A program made the translations under genes and the position numbers. A stretch of DNA of 64,000 nucleotides from Edaphobacter sp. 12200R-103 (GTDB lineage: Bacteria; Acidobacteriota; Terriglobia; Terriglobales; Acidobacteriaceae): assembly GCF_010093025.1 (NCBI RefSeq), contig NZ_CP048114.1, positions 3,968,001 to 4,032,000 on the forward strand, written 5' to 3'. Of the stretch, positions 36,359 through 46,621 are shown piece after piece (positions within the stretch are counted from its first letter, which is position 1; each line of letters starts with the position of its first letter). Below the pieces are notes generated by a model. That model saw only the letters and a list, made by a program, of their open reading frames with translations, was not told where the DNA came from and did no database searches.

Positions 36359-39300
36359 ATGAAGCGAATGACTGCCGAACTCTCCAGGGTGAGAACAAGC
36401 GGTATTCTATTGCGGCTATTTCTTGCGTTGGCGATTCTCTTGAGCGCGACGAACACGGCGTTCTGTCAGGTGGAGCGCGCCACAATTACAGGTGTCGTGA
36501 ACGATAAGGCCGGCGCCAATATTGCTCAGGCAACGGTGAAGGTGGTTGACGAGGGTACTAATCAGGCAATCACCGTAAAGACCGATTCTTCAGGAGCGTA
36601 TACGGTGGGTAATCTGACTCCTGGAGGCTACACAGTTACGATCTCCAGTCCTGGCTTTGCCCAGCAGGTGATCCGCCATTACACCGTGCAGGTAAGTCAG
36701 ATCGCGCGCCTCGATGTAACGCTTGATGTGGGAGCAGTGACCGAGAGTGTCGAAGTCAACAGTACTGGGCCAATTCTTAAGAGCGACGACGCTACGGTCA
36801 ACCAGGTCATCTCGCCGAGTGCAGTTGCCCAACTGCCTCTCAATGGGCGTAATCTTGCGCAGTTAGCGGTGATTGCCCCTGGCGTGACCGGACTGAACTA
36901 CGCGCCCACGAATACAATCGGATCCGGCACACGTCCTGATGAACTTCGCCCAGGTGGCACGACGATCGAAGCCAATGGTGCTCGGGATAGCGCCAACAAG
37001 CTGCTTCTGGACGGTATAGACAACACAGAGATGATCGCCCAGACCCAGATTGTCCGCCCAAGTATCGAGGCGCTGCAGGAGTTCAATGTGATCACCAGCA
37101 ATGCTGGTGCAGAATACAATCGAGGCGGCGGCGCTATCGTAGTCACCAGTACCAAACAAGGTACGAATTCATTCCACGGCTCTATTTATGAATACATCCG
37201 TAACTCCGGCGTGGATGCGAAGAACTACTTTGTGCGTCCAGGTGCTCCTAATCCTCGTTATCAACTGAATGACTTCGGAGAGCGCCTCGGCGGGCCCATC
37301 ATGAGGAATAAGGCCTTTTTCTTCGTGAACTATGAAGGATACTACGAACGATCTGCGAGCACTCTTCTCAGCACTGTTCCAACGCTGGCGATGCGCAACG
37401 GCGATTTCCGCGGGGTCGCACACGTCTATGATCCTACGACTACCGATTCGGTGACACATGCGCGTCAACAATTTTCTTATCAAGGCAACCCCGATGTGAT
37501 TGATCCAGCCAAAACGGATCCGATCGGTCGTGCGCTGGTGAATGCTTATCCGCTTCCAGACCCCGGCACCGGGTTGACAAACAATCTGACTGTGTACCCC
37601 CTGAAGAGAAGCAATGATAATCGTGGTGACGCTCGCGTGGATTACCAGATATCCCCAACCCAGACATTTTTTGCGCGTTACTCGGTCAACGATACGCAAA
37701 TTCAGATGCCAAATACGCTCAATGACTCAATTGGCGGTAATGAAAACTCTTTTTCTGGGCCGCAGTCTAACCGTGGACAGCAAGGAGTCATTGACTATAA
37801 CAAGGTGATCAACTCGAGTCTGGTGGGTGACTATCGTTTTGGTTTCACGCGATTCTCGAGTTATCTGCTTCCTTACGTTCTGACGTCTCCCATCTGGTCG
37901 ACGATTCCCGGCAGGCTCCCGCTTCCGGGATATCAGCCGCTTGGCTCAGATATCGGACCGGTGGCACCCATCATCGCTCCTTCAGGCTACTTTGGTGAGG
38001 GCAATTCACGCGGCGAACCACAGATCCGCAGAGAGCACCTCTGGGAGAACATCGCGACGCTGGTCTGGCAGCGTGGGAAGCATAATCTGAAATTTGGTGT
38101 GGACATCATGAACTATCGCATTTCTGAAACAGACACTCCCCCGGGCCAGAGTCCGTTCGGCCGGTTTAATTTTGACAGCAACTTTACCAATAATCCGTTG
38201 TCGACGGCGGGCACAGGAAATGCTATAGCATCAATGATGCTGGGATATCCGTCGAACACGGCGCGCGATTTTTTCCTTCCTGGAACAGCTCACGTCAATA
38301 CGAATGAGTACAACGTCTTTGTCTCAGATAACTGGCGCGTGACGCAGAAGCTGACTATCAATGCGGGGCTCCACTATGAGGTAAACTCACCATTCTCCGA
38401 TAGTAACGATAACTGGGTTAATTTCAATCCCGCGACAGCCAAGGTAGAGATAGCTGGACAGGACGGCGTTTCGCATACGGCGAACTGGAGAACGGACTAC
38501 TCGTCGATTGGGCCACGCATCGGCATTGCATACACTGCAGATCCGATGACGGTCTTCCGCTTGGGGTATGGGATTTTCTATGATCCTCAGGGAAATCAGG
38601 GAACCACTATTCGGCAAGGACGTCAATGGCCATTTGATCTCATCTATTCAACCTCTCCCGGAAGCTTCTTTCCTTCGAACCGTGTTTCGCAAGGTTTTCT
38701 TACGCCGGACGACCTAGCACCAATCTTTGCGACTCCTTTCGGTACTCTGAAGGGAATCGATCATAACTTTAAAAATGCTATGACACAGCAGTTCAATTTG
38801 AGCATGCAGCGGCAGCTTAGCAGTAGTTCCACATTCACCATTGGGTATGTTGGAGCCTTGACGCATCGGCTTTCGTGGAATCAGCCGATCGACCAGCCAA
38901 CCCCAGGTCCTGGTACGATCCAGCTCCGCCGTCCTTTCAATACTCAATTCCCGAACGTCACTGCGATTGCCTACTATCAATCTGTCGGCGTGGGCCTCTA
39001 TAACTCTCTTCAGACCACGTTCCAGCAGCACCTGGCGCGTGGGTTCTTTCTTACGGCAAACTACGTGTGGGCTCACGCAAAAAATGATGCTCCTTACGAC
39101 GGGGGCGGCAATGGACCTATTCCGCAGGATCCGCATAATCGGGCGGCCGACTATGGGGATTCAGACAATGATATTCGCAGCCGTTTGAACGTGTACGGCT
39201 CGTACGAGCTTCCGTTTGGCAAGGGAAGAACGTTCCTAAATAATTCTTCGTCCGTTACGAATGCATTCCTGTCCGGTTGGCGCCTAAACCTTATTGCGGT

Positions 39301-39715
39301 GGCTCAGTCCAGCCTGCCTTTCACGGTAACGATGAATGGTACTTCCACCAATACGGGAGCATCGAGCAGCAGAGTCAACCGGGTTCCAGGAGCAGCGGTT
39401 TATCCCACTAAGCGAACCGTTCCTTTGTGGTTCAACCCAAGAGCTTTTGTAGCGCCTCCGGCCTACCAGTACGGCGCAGAGCCGCGCAATTCTCTGCGGG
39501 GGCCACGTGAGACGAACTTCGACATGTCGATGGAAAAACAGACTACCTTCGGACACGAAATGAGTCTGCTCTTTCGCGTGGAGGCCTTCAATGTCTTCAA
39601 CCATCCGCAGTTCGTAATTCCTGCCGCAGCAATTAATGCCAGCGGCGCGGGAGCAATTACGGCAACGTCGAACTCGGCTCGTCAATTGCAAGGTGCGTTA
39701 CGGTTCTCTTTCTAG
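36359..39715 (+). CDS. Oar-like TonB-dependent receptor 2
   Basis: 1118 aa. The ATG at 36359 is supported by CGGAGGA 7 nt upstream. The signal peptide (to about residue 40) ends near NTAFCQ. A carboxypeptidase-regulatory-like domain (TITGVVNDKAGANIAQATVK, about 43-125), plug (VAQLPLNGRNLAQLAVIAPG) and long barrel follow, ending GALRFSF with a terminal Phe. Compared with receptor 1 the plug has the full LPLNGRN motif. It is the first gene of the run that continues with the MFS transporter 77 nt later, which ties outer- and inner-membrane uptake of the same substrate class together. Confidence 0.92.
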   Translation: MKRMTAELSRVRTSGILLRLFLALAILLSATNTAFCQVERATITGVVNDKAGANIAQATVKVVDEGTNQAITVKTDSSGAYTVGNLTPGGYTVTISSPGFAQQVIRHYTVQVSQIARLDVTLDVGAVTESVEVNSTGPILKSDDATVNQVISPSAVAQLPLNGRNLAQLAVIAPGVTGLNYAPTNTIGSGTRPDELRPGGTTIEANGARDSANKLLLDGIDNTEMIAQTQIVRPSIEALQEFNVITSNAGAEYNRGGGAIVVTSTKQGTNSFHGSIYEYIRNSGVDAKNYFVRPGAPNPRYQLNDFGERLGGPIMRNKAFFFVNYEGYYERSASTLLSTVPTLAMRNGDFRGVAHVYDPTTTDSVTHARQQFSYQGNPDVIDPAKTDPIGRALVNAYPLPDPGTGLTNNLTVYPLKRSNDNRGDARVDYQISPTQTFFARYSVNDTQIQMPNTLNDSIGGNENSFSGPQSNRGQQGVIDYNKVINSSLVGDYRFGFTRFSSYLLPYVLTSPIWSTIPGRLPLPGYQPLGSDIGPVAPIIAPSGYFGEGNSRGEPQIRREHLWENIATLVWQRGKHNLKFGVDIMNYRISETDTPPGQSPFGRFNFDSNFTNNPLSTAGTGNAIASMMLGYPSNTARDFFLPGTAHVNTNEYNVFVSDNWRVTQKLTINAGLHYEVNSPFSDSNDNWVNFNPATAKVEIAGQDGVSHTANWRTDYSSIGPRIGIAYTADPMTVFRLGYGIFYDPQGNQGTTIRQGRQWPFDLIYSTSPGSFFPSNRVSQGFLTPDDLAPIFATPFGTLKGIDHNFKNAMTQQFNLSMQRQLSSSSTFTIGYVGALTHRLSWNQPIDQPTPGPGTIQLRRPFNTQFPNVTAIAYYQSVGVGLYNSLQTTFQQHLARGFFLTANYVWAHAKNDAPYDGGGNGPIPQDPHNRAADYGDSDNDIRSRLNVYGSYELPFGKGRTFLNNSSSVTNAFLSGWRLNLIAVAQSSLPFTVTMNGTSTNTGASSSRVNRVPGAAVYPTKRTVPLWFNPRAFVAPPAYQYGAEPRNSLRGPRETNFDMSMEKQTTFGHEMSLLFRVEAFNVFNHPQFVIPAAAINASGAGAITATSNSARQLQGALRFSF

Positions 39716-39792
39716 AAAGAGTTCAAAAGGCACAGGATGTTCGACCGTCCGGTAGCACATCCTCCTACGATGGCGATAACAGGGAGCAGAGA

Positions 39793-41124
39793 TTGGTTAA
39801 ACTCGAACAGCAGGGGATGCCAACCAGAAACCATCGGTTACGCTGGCTGTTGGTTTTCTGGCTCTTTGTTCTCAGCGCGGTCGCATATCTGGACCGCGTG
39901 AACATCTCGATTGCAGGGCAGGCGATCGCGAAAGAGTTTCACCTCAACAATGTTCAGCTGGGATGGCTGTTCAGTTCTTTTGTCCTGGGATATGCCTTGT
40001 TTCAGGCCCCGGCGGGACGTATAGCGGACAGGGTTGGGGCGCGTACCGTGCTCGGTGTTGCGGTGATCTGGTGGGCTGTCTTTACGAGTGCGATCACATT
40101 TGTGTCTCCGGAGATCGGATCCCTGGTCATTGTCCTGATCGGAATACGCTTTTTGCTAGGAATGGGGGAGGCTATTGTTTATCCCGCTTCCAATTGCATG
40201 GTTGCTGCATGGATCCCGACAAGCGAACGCGGGATTGCTAATGGGATTATCTTCGCGGGGGTCGGATTCGGAGCCGGATTAGCACCCCCCATCATTACCT
40301 ACACTCTTCTGCGCTATGGGTGGCGGGCCTCGTTCTGGGTCAGCGCAGTCATCGGCGTCATTGCAGGAGTTGTATGGTTCACGATCGCGCGCGAGACCCC
40401 TGAAAAGCATCCGTGGGCTTCGCAGGAGGAGCGGAACTACATCGTCGCGGGCTTGCCGGAGAGCAAATATAGTTTGTCGGCCGCGAAACTGGGCTGGGGA
40501 ACGATCGTCAGGGATCGCAACGTTCAGGCGTTATCGTTCAGTTATTTCACTTATGGTTATGCGGTCTATATCTTTTTCAGCTGGTTTTTTATTTATCTCA
40601 ATAACGTTCGCGAACTGGATATGAAAAGAAGTTCCCTCTACACAATGCTTCCTTTTATCGCGATGGCAATCGCATCCCCAGTTGGTGGATGGCTAAGCGA
40701 TCGGATCACGCGGAGCAAAGGGAAGCGTGCTGGACGGTGTGGACTCGCGGCGATAGCAATGGCGCTGTGCGGAGTCTTTCTGGCGGCCGGAGCTGAAGTG
40801 GGCAGCGTAGCCCTTGCAGTCATCGTGCTGGCGGGAGGAGCCGGCGCGTTATATATCTCGCAAAGTTCGTTCTGGTCTGTCAGCGCTGACATCGGAGGGG
40901 CTTCGGCAGGATCGGTCTCAGGTGTTATGAACATGGGCTGCCAACTGGGTGGAGCGATTAGCTCCTCCTTGACCCCATGGATCGCGCAGCGCTTCGGATG
41001 GGCGACTTCTTTTCTCTTTGCTGCAGCGCTCGCTTTGGCTGGCGGAGCCGCGTGGCTGCTGGTGAATGCCGATGGGCAGCCTCGCATAAAGGAGAGGGTT
41101 TTGAGTCAGTTGGAGCAGGTTTGA
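39793..41124 (+). CDS. MFS sugar-acid transporter (anion:cation symporter family type)
   Basis: 443 aa read from TTG at 39793 (GGGAG 6 nt upstream); an ATG at 39817 is the alternative. Twelve membrane segments are apparent. The N-terminal signature [18 protein letters not shown], then [20 protein letters not shown] and RIADRVGAR match the ACS branch that carries D-galactonate, D-glucarate and hexuronates with protons. Central loop about residues 195-235. In this context it would import an aldonic or uronic acid released or formed outside. It is followed 53 nt later by the bicupin. Confidence 0.9.
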   Translation: MVKLEQQGMPTRNHRLRWLLVFWLFVLSAVAYLDRVNISIAGQAIAKEFHLNNVQLGWLFSSFVLGYALFQAPAGRIADRVGARTVLGVAVIWWAVFTSAITFVSPEIGSLVIVLIGIRFLLGMGEAIVYPASNCMVAAWIPTSERGIANGIIFAGVGFGAGLAPPIITYTLLRYGWRASFWVSAVIGVIAGVVWFTIARETPEKHPWASQEERNYIVAGLPESKYSLSAAKLGWGTIVRDRNVQALSFSYFTYGYAVYIFFSWFFIYLNNVRELDMKRSSLYTMLPFIAMAIASPVGGWLSDRITRSKGKRAGRCGLAAIAMALCGVFLAAGAEVGSVALAVIVLAGGAGALYISQSSFWSVSADIGGASAGSVSGVMNMGCQLGGAISSSLTPWIAQRFGWATSFLFAAALALAGGAAWLLVNADGQPRIKERVLSQLEQV

Positions 41125-41177
41125 ATGAGCAGTTCTATGTCGCGTGGTTTATGAGTGGACTGAAAAGGAGAAGGGAC

Positions 41178-42110
41178 ATGTCTGGAGATATCGGTCGTAG
41201 TTGTTTGGCGGCGTTCTTTGCACTTCCTCTGCTGGCGGCCGCGTCAATGGTGGGGCAGCAACAGGCAGCCTCTACACCGGGTGACATCGAACACCGTATT
41301 GCACGCGGTGATAGTACCAAATACAGCCATTTGAAAGCGGTACACGATGGTGCAGGTTCCATGGACTTTCGTGTCATGTTGGGGACTGATGCTGTAGAGC
41401 CGAACCTGATTTTCTTTCATCGCGGGGTCATCATGCCCCACAGCGGAATCGGCCAACACTTTCACAATAAGTGCGAGGAGATGTTCGTTATTCTCGATGG
41501 TGAAGCGCAGTTCACCATCGATGGCCGCACCTCGCTAATTAAAGGGCCCGCAGGCGTTCCTGACCGGCTAGGACACTCCCACGGTATTTACAATCCAACG
41601 GACCAACCGCTTCAATGGCTCAACATTAATGTGGGCCTGAACAAGGTCTACGACACCTTTAATCTGGGCGATTCTCTGGAGCATCAGCATCTTGATTCTG
41701 TTCCGCAGTTTGTAAGCTTTCGTCTGGACAGAAGCTTGCTGAAACCTGTGAACGCGATGGATGGTGGCTCAGGCACAGTGCGATATCGTCGGGCGCTGCA
41801 ACCCACCGTTTTCTTTACAACATGGTCCTACATCGATCATCTTCTGATCCCACCGGGGGCATCTGTTGGGACGCGTTCATTGCCGGATTTCGCCGAGGTC
41901 TATTACGTAGTCGGTGGAGAGGGTTCAGTTTCGCTCGGCTCCGAGAAGGCACAGATTCGCAAAGACGATGTGGTCCCTGTACGGCTGAACGAGGCTCGTT
42001 CTATTCAGAATACTGGGAGCACTCCGCTGGAGTTTCTTATCGTTGGCGTGGCGAAAGACATGGCGGCTAAAGACGCATTGATGGCACGTCCTCCGGCAAG
42101 ACCGCGCTAA
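41178..42110 (+). CDS. Exported bicupin
   Basis: 310 aa. The ATG at 41178 has AAAGGAG upstream at 7-8 nt; earlier in-frame codons overlap the transporter. A signal peptide (about residues 1-27) points to the periplasm. Cupin 1 has [20 protein letters not shown] (His, His, Glu) and the later LGHSHGIYN; cupin 2 (about 190-300) has [15 protein letters not shown] and lacks a clear HxH, so only the first site should hold metal. Similar bicupins are found in sugar-acid loci, but their reaction is not established. Confidence 0.8.
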   Translation: MSGDIGRSCLAAFFALPLLAAASMVGQQQAASTPGDIEHRIARGDSTKYSHLKAVHDGAGSMDFRVMLGTDAVEPNLIFFHRGVIMPHSGIGQHFHNKCEEMFVILDGEAQFTIDGRTSLIKGPAGVPDRLGHSHGIYNPTDQPLQWLNINVGLNKVYDTFNLGDSLEHQHLDSVPQFVSFRLDRSLLKPVNAMDGGSGTVRYRRALQPTVFFTTWSYIDHLLIPPGASVGTRSLPDFAEVYYVVGGEGSVSLGSEKAQIRKDDVVPVRLNEARSIQNTGSTPLEFLIVGVAKDMAAKDALMARPPARPR

Positions 42111-42150
42111 TGATTCGCACGCACAACGACAGATTAGAGGGATTGCAGAG

Positions 42151-42576
42151 ATGAAACGTCGATTACCGCTGAAGTCCACGGCAATATCCGGTGCAAATCC
42201 GCTGAGGGCAATGACAGGAGCGTTTACCGCATCACAGGAACTTGCTCCAGGCAAAGGCCCCATCGTCCTCTATTGTGATCTGGCTGTCGATCCGACACGT
42301 GAGCAAGAGATGCTCCATTACTTCCGCAAAGAGTTCCGACCGGCTGCGCAGAAATTTAATGGCTATATCGATGTCAAGATGCTGAAATTCCGCAAGGTCG
42401 TTCAGGGCGGCCCAGCTCCCGCAAGCAGTATCAACTATCGTTTCCAGCTTACTTACGAGAGCGAAGAGAAGCGCCAGGAGTGGATCGCGTCCGAAGTACA
42501 TCAACGAGTGTGGTCACTCGTTGAAGATACAGTCGTCAACAAAAGCTATCTCGTGCTCCTGACCGATAGCGTGTAG
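42151..42576 (+). CDS. Small ferredoxin-like-fold protein, antibiotic-biosynthesis-monooxygenase type
   Basis: 141 aa. The N-terminal 30 residues are basic and Ala/Ser-rich. From residue about 35 a dimeric alpha/beta pattern is seen: IVLYCDLAVDPTREQEMLHY, FRPAAQKFNGYIDVKMLKFR, then YRFQLTYESEEKRQEWIAS, which is the ABM/EthD layout. Members degrade or rearrange small organic molecules, or are just binding proteins; the substrate here is unknown. Spacing of 40 and 45 nt to its neighbours supports one operon with the bicupin and the SMP-30 lactonase. Confidence 0.65.
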   Translation: MKRRLPLKSTAISGANPLRAMTGAFTASQELAPGKGPIVLYCDLAVDPTREQEMLHYFRKEFRPAAQKFNGYIDVKMLKFRKVVQGGPAPASSINYRFQLTYESEEKRQEWIASEVHQRVWSLVEDTVVNKSYLVLLTDSV

Positions 42577-42621
42577 TCAGGTTCAAAAATGTTTACGACT
42601 TTTTATGTTATGGAGATATTT

Positions 42622-43581
42622 ATGCAGAGAAGGGCTTCGGCAAATTCGGCGGTGACGCAGGGGATCAGCATTCTCCGCAACGATCCTGCTTTTGATGATG
42701 TGATTGCACCAGGGACGGTGATTGAAAAAGTTGCGAGCGGCTTTCAGTTTACCGAAGGGCCTCTTTGGCGCCAAGGACGCTTATGGTTCTCAGATCTTGT
42801 TGGTAATCGCATGTACGCTGTCACTCCTGATGGCAAGGTGGATCTACTGATCGAACACTCTGGTGGGCTCCAAAATATCGCGCCTAACTCATTCAAGGGG
42901 TCGAATGCGATGGTAGCTGATAGAGACGGTGGTGTCCTGATGTGTCAACATGGAGTCCGCCGAATTGTCCGCCTCGACAAAAATCTTCACCAAACGATAT
43001 TCCTCGATCGATGGGAGGGAAAGCGTTTCAACAGCCCCAATGATATAGTTTTTGCTCCCGATGGAGCACTCTGGTTTACCGATCCGCCTTTCGGCCTGGA
43101 TAAGCAGGACGAGGACTCCGCAAAGGAAATACCGTTCAACGGGGTATACAGGTATGCGGATGGCAAGTTGACGGCTGCGATCAAAGACCTGACTAATCCG
43201 AACGGAATCGGTTTTTCTCCAGACGGCAAATTCCTTTATGTGGCCAATTCAGGTCCGAAGATGTTTGTTAATAAATACGAAGTAAAGAGCGCCGGAACCT
43301 TGGGCAGGCCTTCCACTTTGATCTCTTATCCCGATCAACCGAACAATGAGGTTCCCGACGGTCTTAAGGTGGATTCTTCAGGCAACATATGGACAAGCGG
43401 GCCTGGGGGTATTCGCATAGTCACGCCGAGAGGCAAAGTGCTTGGGCAGATCAAACTGCCCGAAGTTGCAGCGAACCTCGCCTGGGCCGAGGACGGATAT
43501 ACGCTTTATATCACCGCAAGTAGCAGTATCTATCGCTTGAAGGTGTCTATCGCTGGCCAGATGCCGCTTTTTTCACGCTAA
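42622..43581 (+). CDS. SMP-30/gluconolactonase-family lactonase
   Basis: 319 aa. The ATG at 42622 is preferred because GGAG lies 7 nt upstream. Six-bladed beta-propeller of the SMP-30 family: the metal-site Glu in FTEGPLWRQGRLWFSDL (about residues 46-62), SPNDIVFAPDGALWFTDPPF, and NPNGIGFSPDGKFLYVANSG, with the N and D ligands visible. These enzymes open aldonolactones to aldonic acids. No signal peptide is obvious, so it is probably cytoplasmic, in contrast to the next lactonase. The pathway position would be after oxidation of an aldose. Confidence 0.88.
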   Translation: MQRRASANSAVTQGISILRNDPAFDDVIAPGTVIEKVASGFQFTEGPLWRQGRLWFSDLVGNRMYAVTPDGKVDLLIEHSGGLQNIAPNSFKGSNAMVADRDGGVLMCQHGVRRIVRLDKNLHQTIFLDRWEGKRFNSPNDIVFAPDGALWFTDPPFGLDKQDEDSAKEIPFNGVYRYADGKLTAAIKDLTNPNGIGFSPDGKFLYVANSGPKMFVNKYEVKSAGTLGRPSTLISYPDQPNNEVPDGLKVDSSGNIWTSGPGGIRIVTPRGKVLGQIKLPEVAANLAWAEDGYTLYITASSSIYRLKVSIAGQMPLFSR

Positions 43582-43605
43582 AGTGCGACAAGGAAGGAAA
43601 GGATA

Positions 43606-44775
43606 ATGGCTCAATGGACTCGACGCAATTTTATTTCTGCTTCTGCGGCCACTCTCGCGATGGATAGATTCTCTTCAGCAACGATGATGAGAGCGGCTAA
43701 GAAACGGATTGGAAACTGGATCTACGTTGGATCGACAGCGGTCGGTGAGGGCGAAGGAATTCATGTCGGAGAATGGGACGCCTCGGATGGAACGATCGGC
43801 AACCTTCGACTCGCTTACGCGTGTATCCAACCCAGCTTTCAGGTAACAGCTCATACACCGAGTGGAAAATTGTTACTCTCCGGCCACCAGCCGCAGCAGG
43901 ATAAAGCTGCCTTGAGTTCATTTCGAGTGATGCCGAATGGCAACCTGACGCTGATCAATACAGTGGAACTTGAGGATCAACCAGAGAGCTTTATTCAGAT
44001 CGTGCTGGATAAGACTCACCGTGCGCTTGTATCAGCGAGTTATCGTACCAGCAAAGTCAGATCGTTTAAAGTGAGTGCCGATGGCCACCTCTCAGATGCA
44101 GTTTCTGAGTTCACTTTGAGAGGCTCCGGGCCGAATGTGCGACGCCAGACTACGGCTCATGCTCACGGCGCGGTAGTCTCGCCGGACAACAGGTTCGCGT
44201 TGGTAAATGATCTTGGCTCAGACAAGATCATGGTCTATAAGCTGGATCCTGCTACAGCAAAGCTCACTCCGAATGATCCACCCTTTTATCAAGCGAAGCC
44301 GGGATCTGGCCCAAGGCATACGACCTTTCACCCGAGTGGACGATGGGCATATTCCATCAATGAACTGGACTCCACGATCACGACGATGTCATGGAATGCG
44401 AGGACAGGTGTACTAACTTCTACTGGCAGCACGCCGACCACCGAACCAGGAGTTGATATCTCAAGAAATCGTGCGGGAGAGGTGATCTTTGACAGTGCTG
44501 GCAAATTTCTTTACGGCTGCAACCGTGGCGCTGCCGAAGAGATCCTGGTCTATAAAGTGAGCAGCGACGGCCAGCTTTCTCTTGTGAGTCGAACTCCGCT
44601 GGGAGGAAAAGAAGCTCGCCACTACGCAATCTCTCCGGATGGTGGCTATCTGGTCGTGGCAGAACAGGCGACGAACTTCGCAAGCGTCTTCAGGCGTGAT
44701 CAGGTCTCCGGTGCTCTGACGCCGACAGGCAAGAAGTATCCGGTGAATAAAGCGTCCTCCATCTCATTTGCATAG
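43606..44775 (+). CDS. Tat-exported lactonase, 6-phosphogluconolactonase-like seven-bladed propeller
   Basis: 389 aa with AAGGAAAGG before the ATG. The N-terminus is a twin-arginine signal (TRRNFISASAATLAM). The mature part has the PF10282 lactonase propeller signatures: IYVGSTAVGEGEGIHVGEWD, SFQVTAHTPSGKLLLSG, AHAHGAVVSPDNRFALVNDL with the catalytic-site His, GPRHTTFHPSGRWAYSINEL and KEARHYAISPDGGYLVVAEQ. It would hydrolyse a sugar lactone in the periplasm, matching the periplasmic PQQ enzyme. The 24-nt gap to the preceding lactonase makes them co-transcribed. Confidence 0.88.
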   Translation: MAQWTRRNFISASAATLAMDRFSSATMMRAAKKRIGNWIYVGSTAVGEGEGIHVGEWDASDGTIGNLRLAYACIQPSFQVTAHTPSGKLLLSGHQPQQDKAALSSFRVMPNGNLTLINTVELEDQPESFIQIVLDKTHRALVSASYRTSKVRSFKVSADGHLSDAVSEFTLRGSGPNVRRQTTAHAHGAVVSPDNRFALVNDLGSDKIMVYKLDPATAKLTPNDPPFYQAKPGSGPRHTTFHPSGRWAYSINELDSTITTMSWNARTGVLTSTGSTPTTEPGVDISRNRAGEVIFDSAGKFLYGCNRGAAEEILVYKVSSDGQLSLVSRTPLGGKEARHYAISPDGGYLVVAEQATNFASVFRRDQVSGALTPTGKKYPVNKASSISFA

Positions 44776-44898
44776 CTCGAATAATTTTCGTTCTTCAAAA
44801 AGAGAAGAATCTGTGAAAGCGAGATTTGTTTAAGTCTCTTACTGGTGCGGAGCTCGTTGGAATGGCGAACCCGCTCATTAGGCTGGAGTCCCAGGTTG

Positions 44899-45332
44899 CG
44901 CAGACCATACTCGGTATAACGAGTATTTCAAACAGATACGCGAAATCTGGGTGGCTCCTATTGCGATCGGCGAGCTGTTAACAATCCGCTCGAGTGACGT
45001 CCTTCCATCGAAGGACGTCTGATTGATTACATTCGCTGCCATCTTTCCCAGGCCGTAGGCCTTACTCTGGTGCAAAAGATGCCAATCCTTGCGGAAAATT
45101 TCGGCGCGAAAACCGTTATAACTTCGAAATTCAGGAATACACTCCGTTCGGCGAACGTACCCGACAGATCTTCTATGACTGTCTGCGCGTGAAGGATGAC
45201 TATCTTTGGGCCAATGAAGCCGGATGGCGGGTCGAGATCGACGAGAAAGAAGCGGCCAAAGCCCCATCTACTCCCGGGCGGCTGAATCTTAATGGCGGAT
45301 GGGTGAAGTTCGGCGTCTCGATGCAACAGTGA
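44899..45332 (+). pseudogene. Remnant of an enolase-superfamily dehydratase (mannonate dehydratase/RspA-like)
   Basis: Three frames together read EYFKQIREIWVAPIAIGEL, then GRLIDYIRCHLSQ (metal-site to barrel-strand region), ILAENFGAK, NFEIQEYTPFGERTR and WANEAGWRVEIDEKEAAK, ending before a TGA at 45330. This is the order of the C-terminal third of ManD/RspA-type proteins, but the internal H...LH segment is deleted and the frame shifts at least twice; the N-terminal two thirds are gone. 45333-45532 shows no gene. Confidence 0.6.
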
Positions 45333-45532
45333 TCAAGCAATAGTGCCGGGGGGTGACAGTCACGTAAAAAGGCAGAGGGAAAAAAATATGTTTCAAATAA
45401 TAAAACGACTACACCATATAGTGAATTTCTGATTGACAGAGATTCGAGGAATTGATGTATTGTTGTCTTGCTTTTTCAAGGCCGACTGCTCAACAGGCGA
45501 GGACATCGAATGCTGGTGAGAAAGGTGATGAA

Positions 45533-46621
45533 ATGATTTCGACAGCAGCAAGAAGGAAGACGCTGGAGAGTTTTATTGGTCTTCAGTCCGCGGGGAAGAT
45601 GGCAGGAGGGACGCACGCCATCTCCCGAATCGAGGCCTTCCGCGTGCCAGGTTCGGGAACGCAGCCTGCATACAGCGTACTGGAGGTAGAGACTCGCTCA
45701 GGTATGACGGGATACGGCGAATGTTACCCGCTCTCACGCGCTGACGTAGAGGTGCTGAATGGTCTTGTCGGCAAGCCAGCTCATGCCTATGAGGCACTTA
45801 TGCCAATAGCTCCGGAACCGGCGCGCGGTGGACTCAATATGGCCCTGCTCGATATTGTCGGCAAGATTACCAAGGCGCCAATCTATCGTGTGCTCGGTGG
45901 GCCGACACGTTTCAAGGTTCGGGCGATCGCAAGGCTTAAAGGATCGTCAAATACGGAACTCATCGCAGACATGCAGGGATGGATGGCCTCTGGCGTTCGC
46001 TCGTTCCTGATACCAGTCATGGCTCCCCCGGACAGAAATCAGGGGAGTCTCTTCATCAAGAACCATGTGGAACGGTTCGAGGCGCTCCGCGCCGCCGCAC
46101 CGGAAGCTGACTTCGCTGTGGAATCTCTCGATCAACTTACCCCCAGCGATGCAGGCATGCTGGCGGCGGCCCTGGAAAGTTTGCATCCGCTCTGGTTCGA
46201 TGAGCCCTGTCCTGTTACCAATCTTTCCACACTTCGAAAGATCGCTGAAGAGACCGTCACACCGATTGGTCTGGGGCGTGACATCCGGAATGCGGGTACA
46301 TTCCAGGACCTGCTTCGCGAAGGACTTGTCGATCTTGTTCGTCCCGATCTCCTTACCTATGGAATCTCCGGTGTATGCCGTATCGCTGCAATGTCAGAGA
46401 CCTATTACACGGCCGTTGCGCCTCGCCACAGCGCTGGTCCTATCGCGCTTGCTGCAGCTCTCCAGGCAGCAGCAAGCATGCCGAATTTCTTCGTTCTGCA
46501 GGTTCCGGATTCGGGGGCGGCTAGTAACGCTATCGATGATGGCTTTTTCGAATTGCCCAAAGAGCCGGGGCTTGGCATTGCCATAGATCCAAAGCAGTGG
46601 GAGGGGAATAAAATCGCATGA
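45533..46621 (+). CDS. Enolase-superfamily protein with degenerate active site
   Basis: 362 aa, start at 45533 (AAAGGTGATGAA upstream). The fold is clear: an N-terminal capping domain (SRIEAFRVPGSG, LEVETRSGMTGYGECY) and a barrel of the mandelate-racemase subgroup. Yet catalytic positions differ. The KxK strand reads SGVRSFLIPVM without Lys. The first metal ligand position is E197 with Leu199 where the dehydratase His would be. The second is D223 (WFDEP). The third, normally GE, is GR (R249, PIGLGRDI). The His region is APRHSAGP. Its stop overlaps the ATG of the next, intact-looking paralog. It may be a binding or regulatory partner rather than an enzyme. Confidence 0.8.
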   Translation: MISTAARRKTLESFIGLQSAGKMAGGTHAISRIEAFRVPGSGTQPAYSVLEVETRSGMTGYGECYPLSRADVEVLNGLVGKPAHAYEALMPIAPEPARGGLNMALLDIVGKITKAPIYRVLGGPTRFKVRAIARLKGSSNTELIADMQGWMASGVRSFLIPVMAPPDRNQGSLFIKNHVERFEALRAAAPEADFAVESLDQLTPSDAGMLAAALESLHPLWFDEPCPVTNLSTLRKIAEETVTPIGLGRDIRNAGTFQDLLREGLVDLVRPDLLTYGISGVCRIAAMSETYYTAVAPRHSAGPIALAAALQAAASMPNFFVLQVPDSGAASNAIDDGFFELPKEPGLGIAIDPKQWEGNKIA

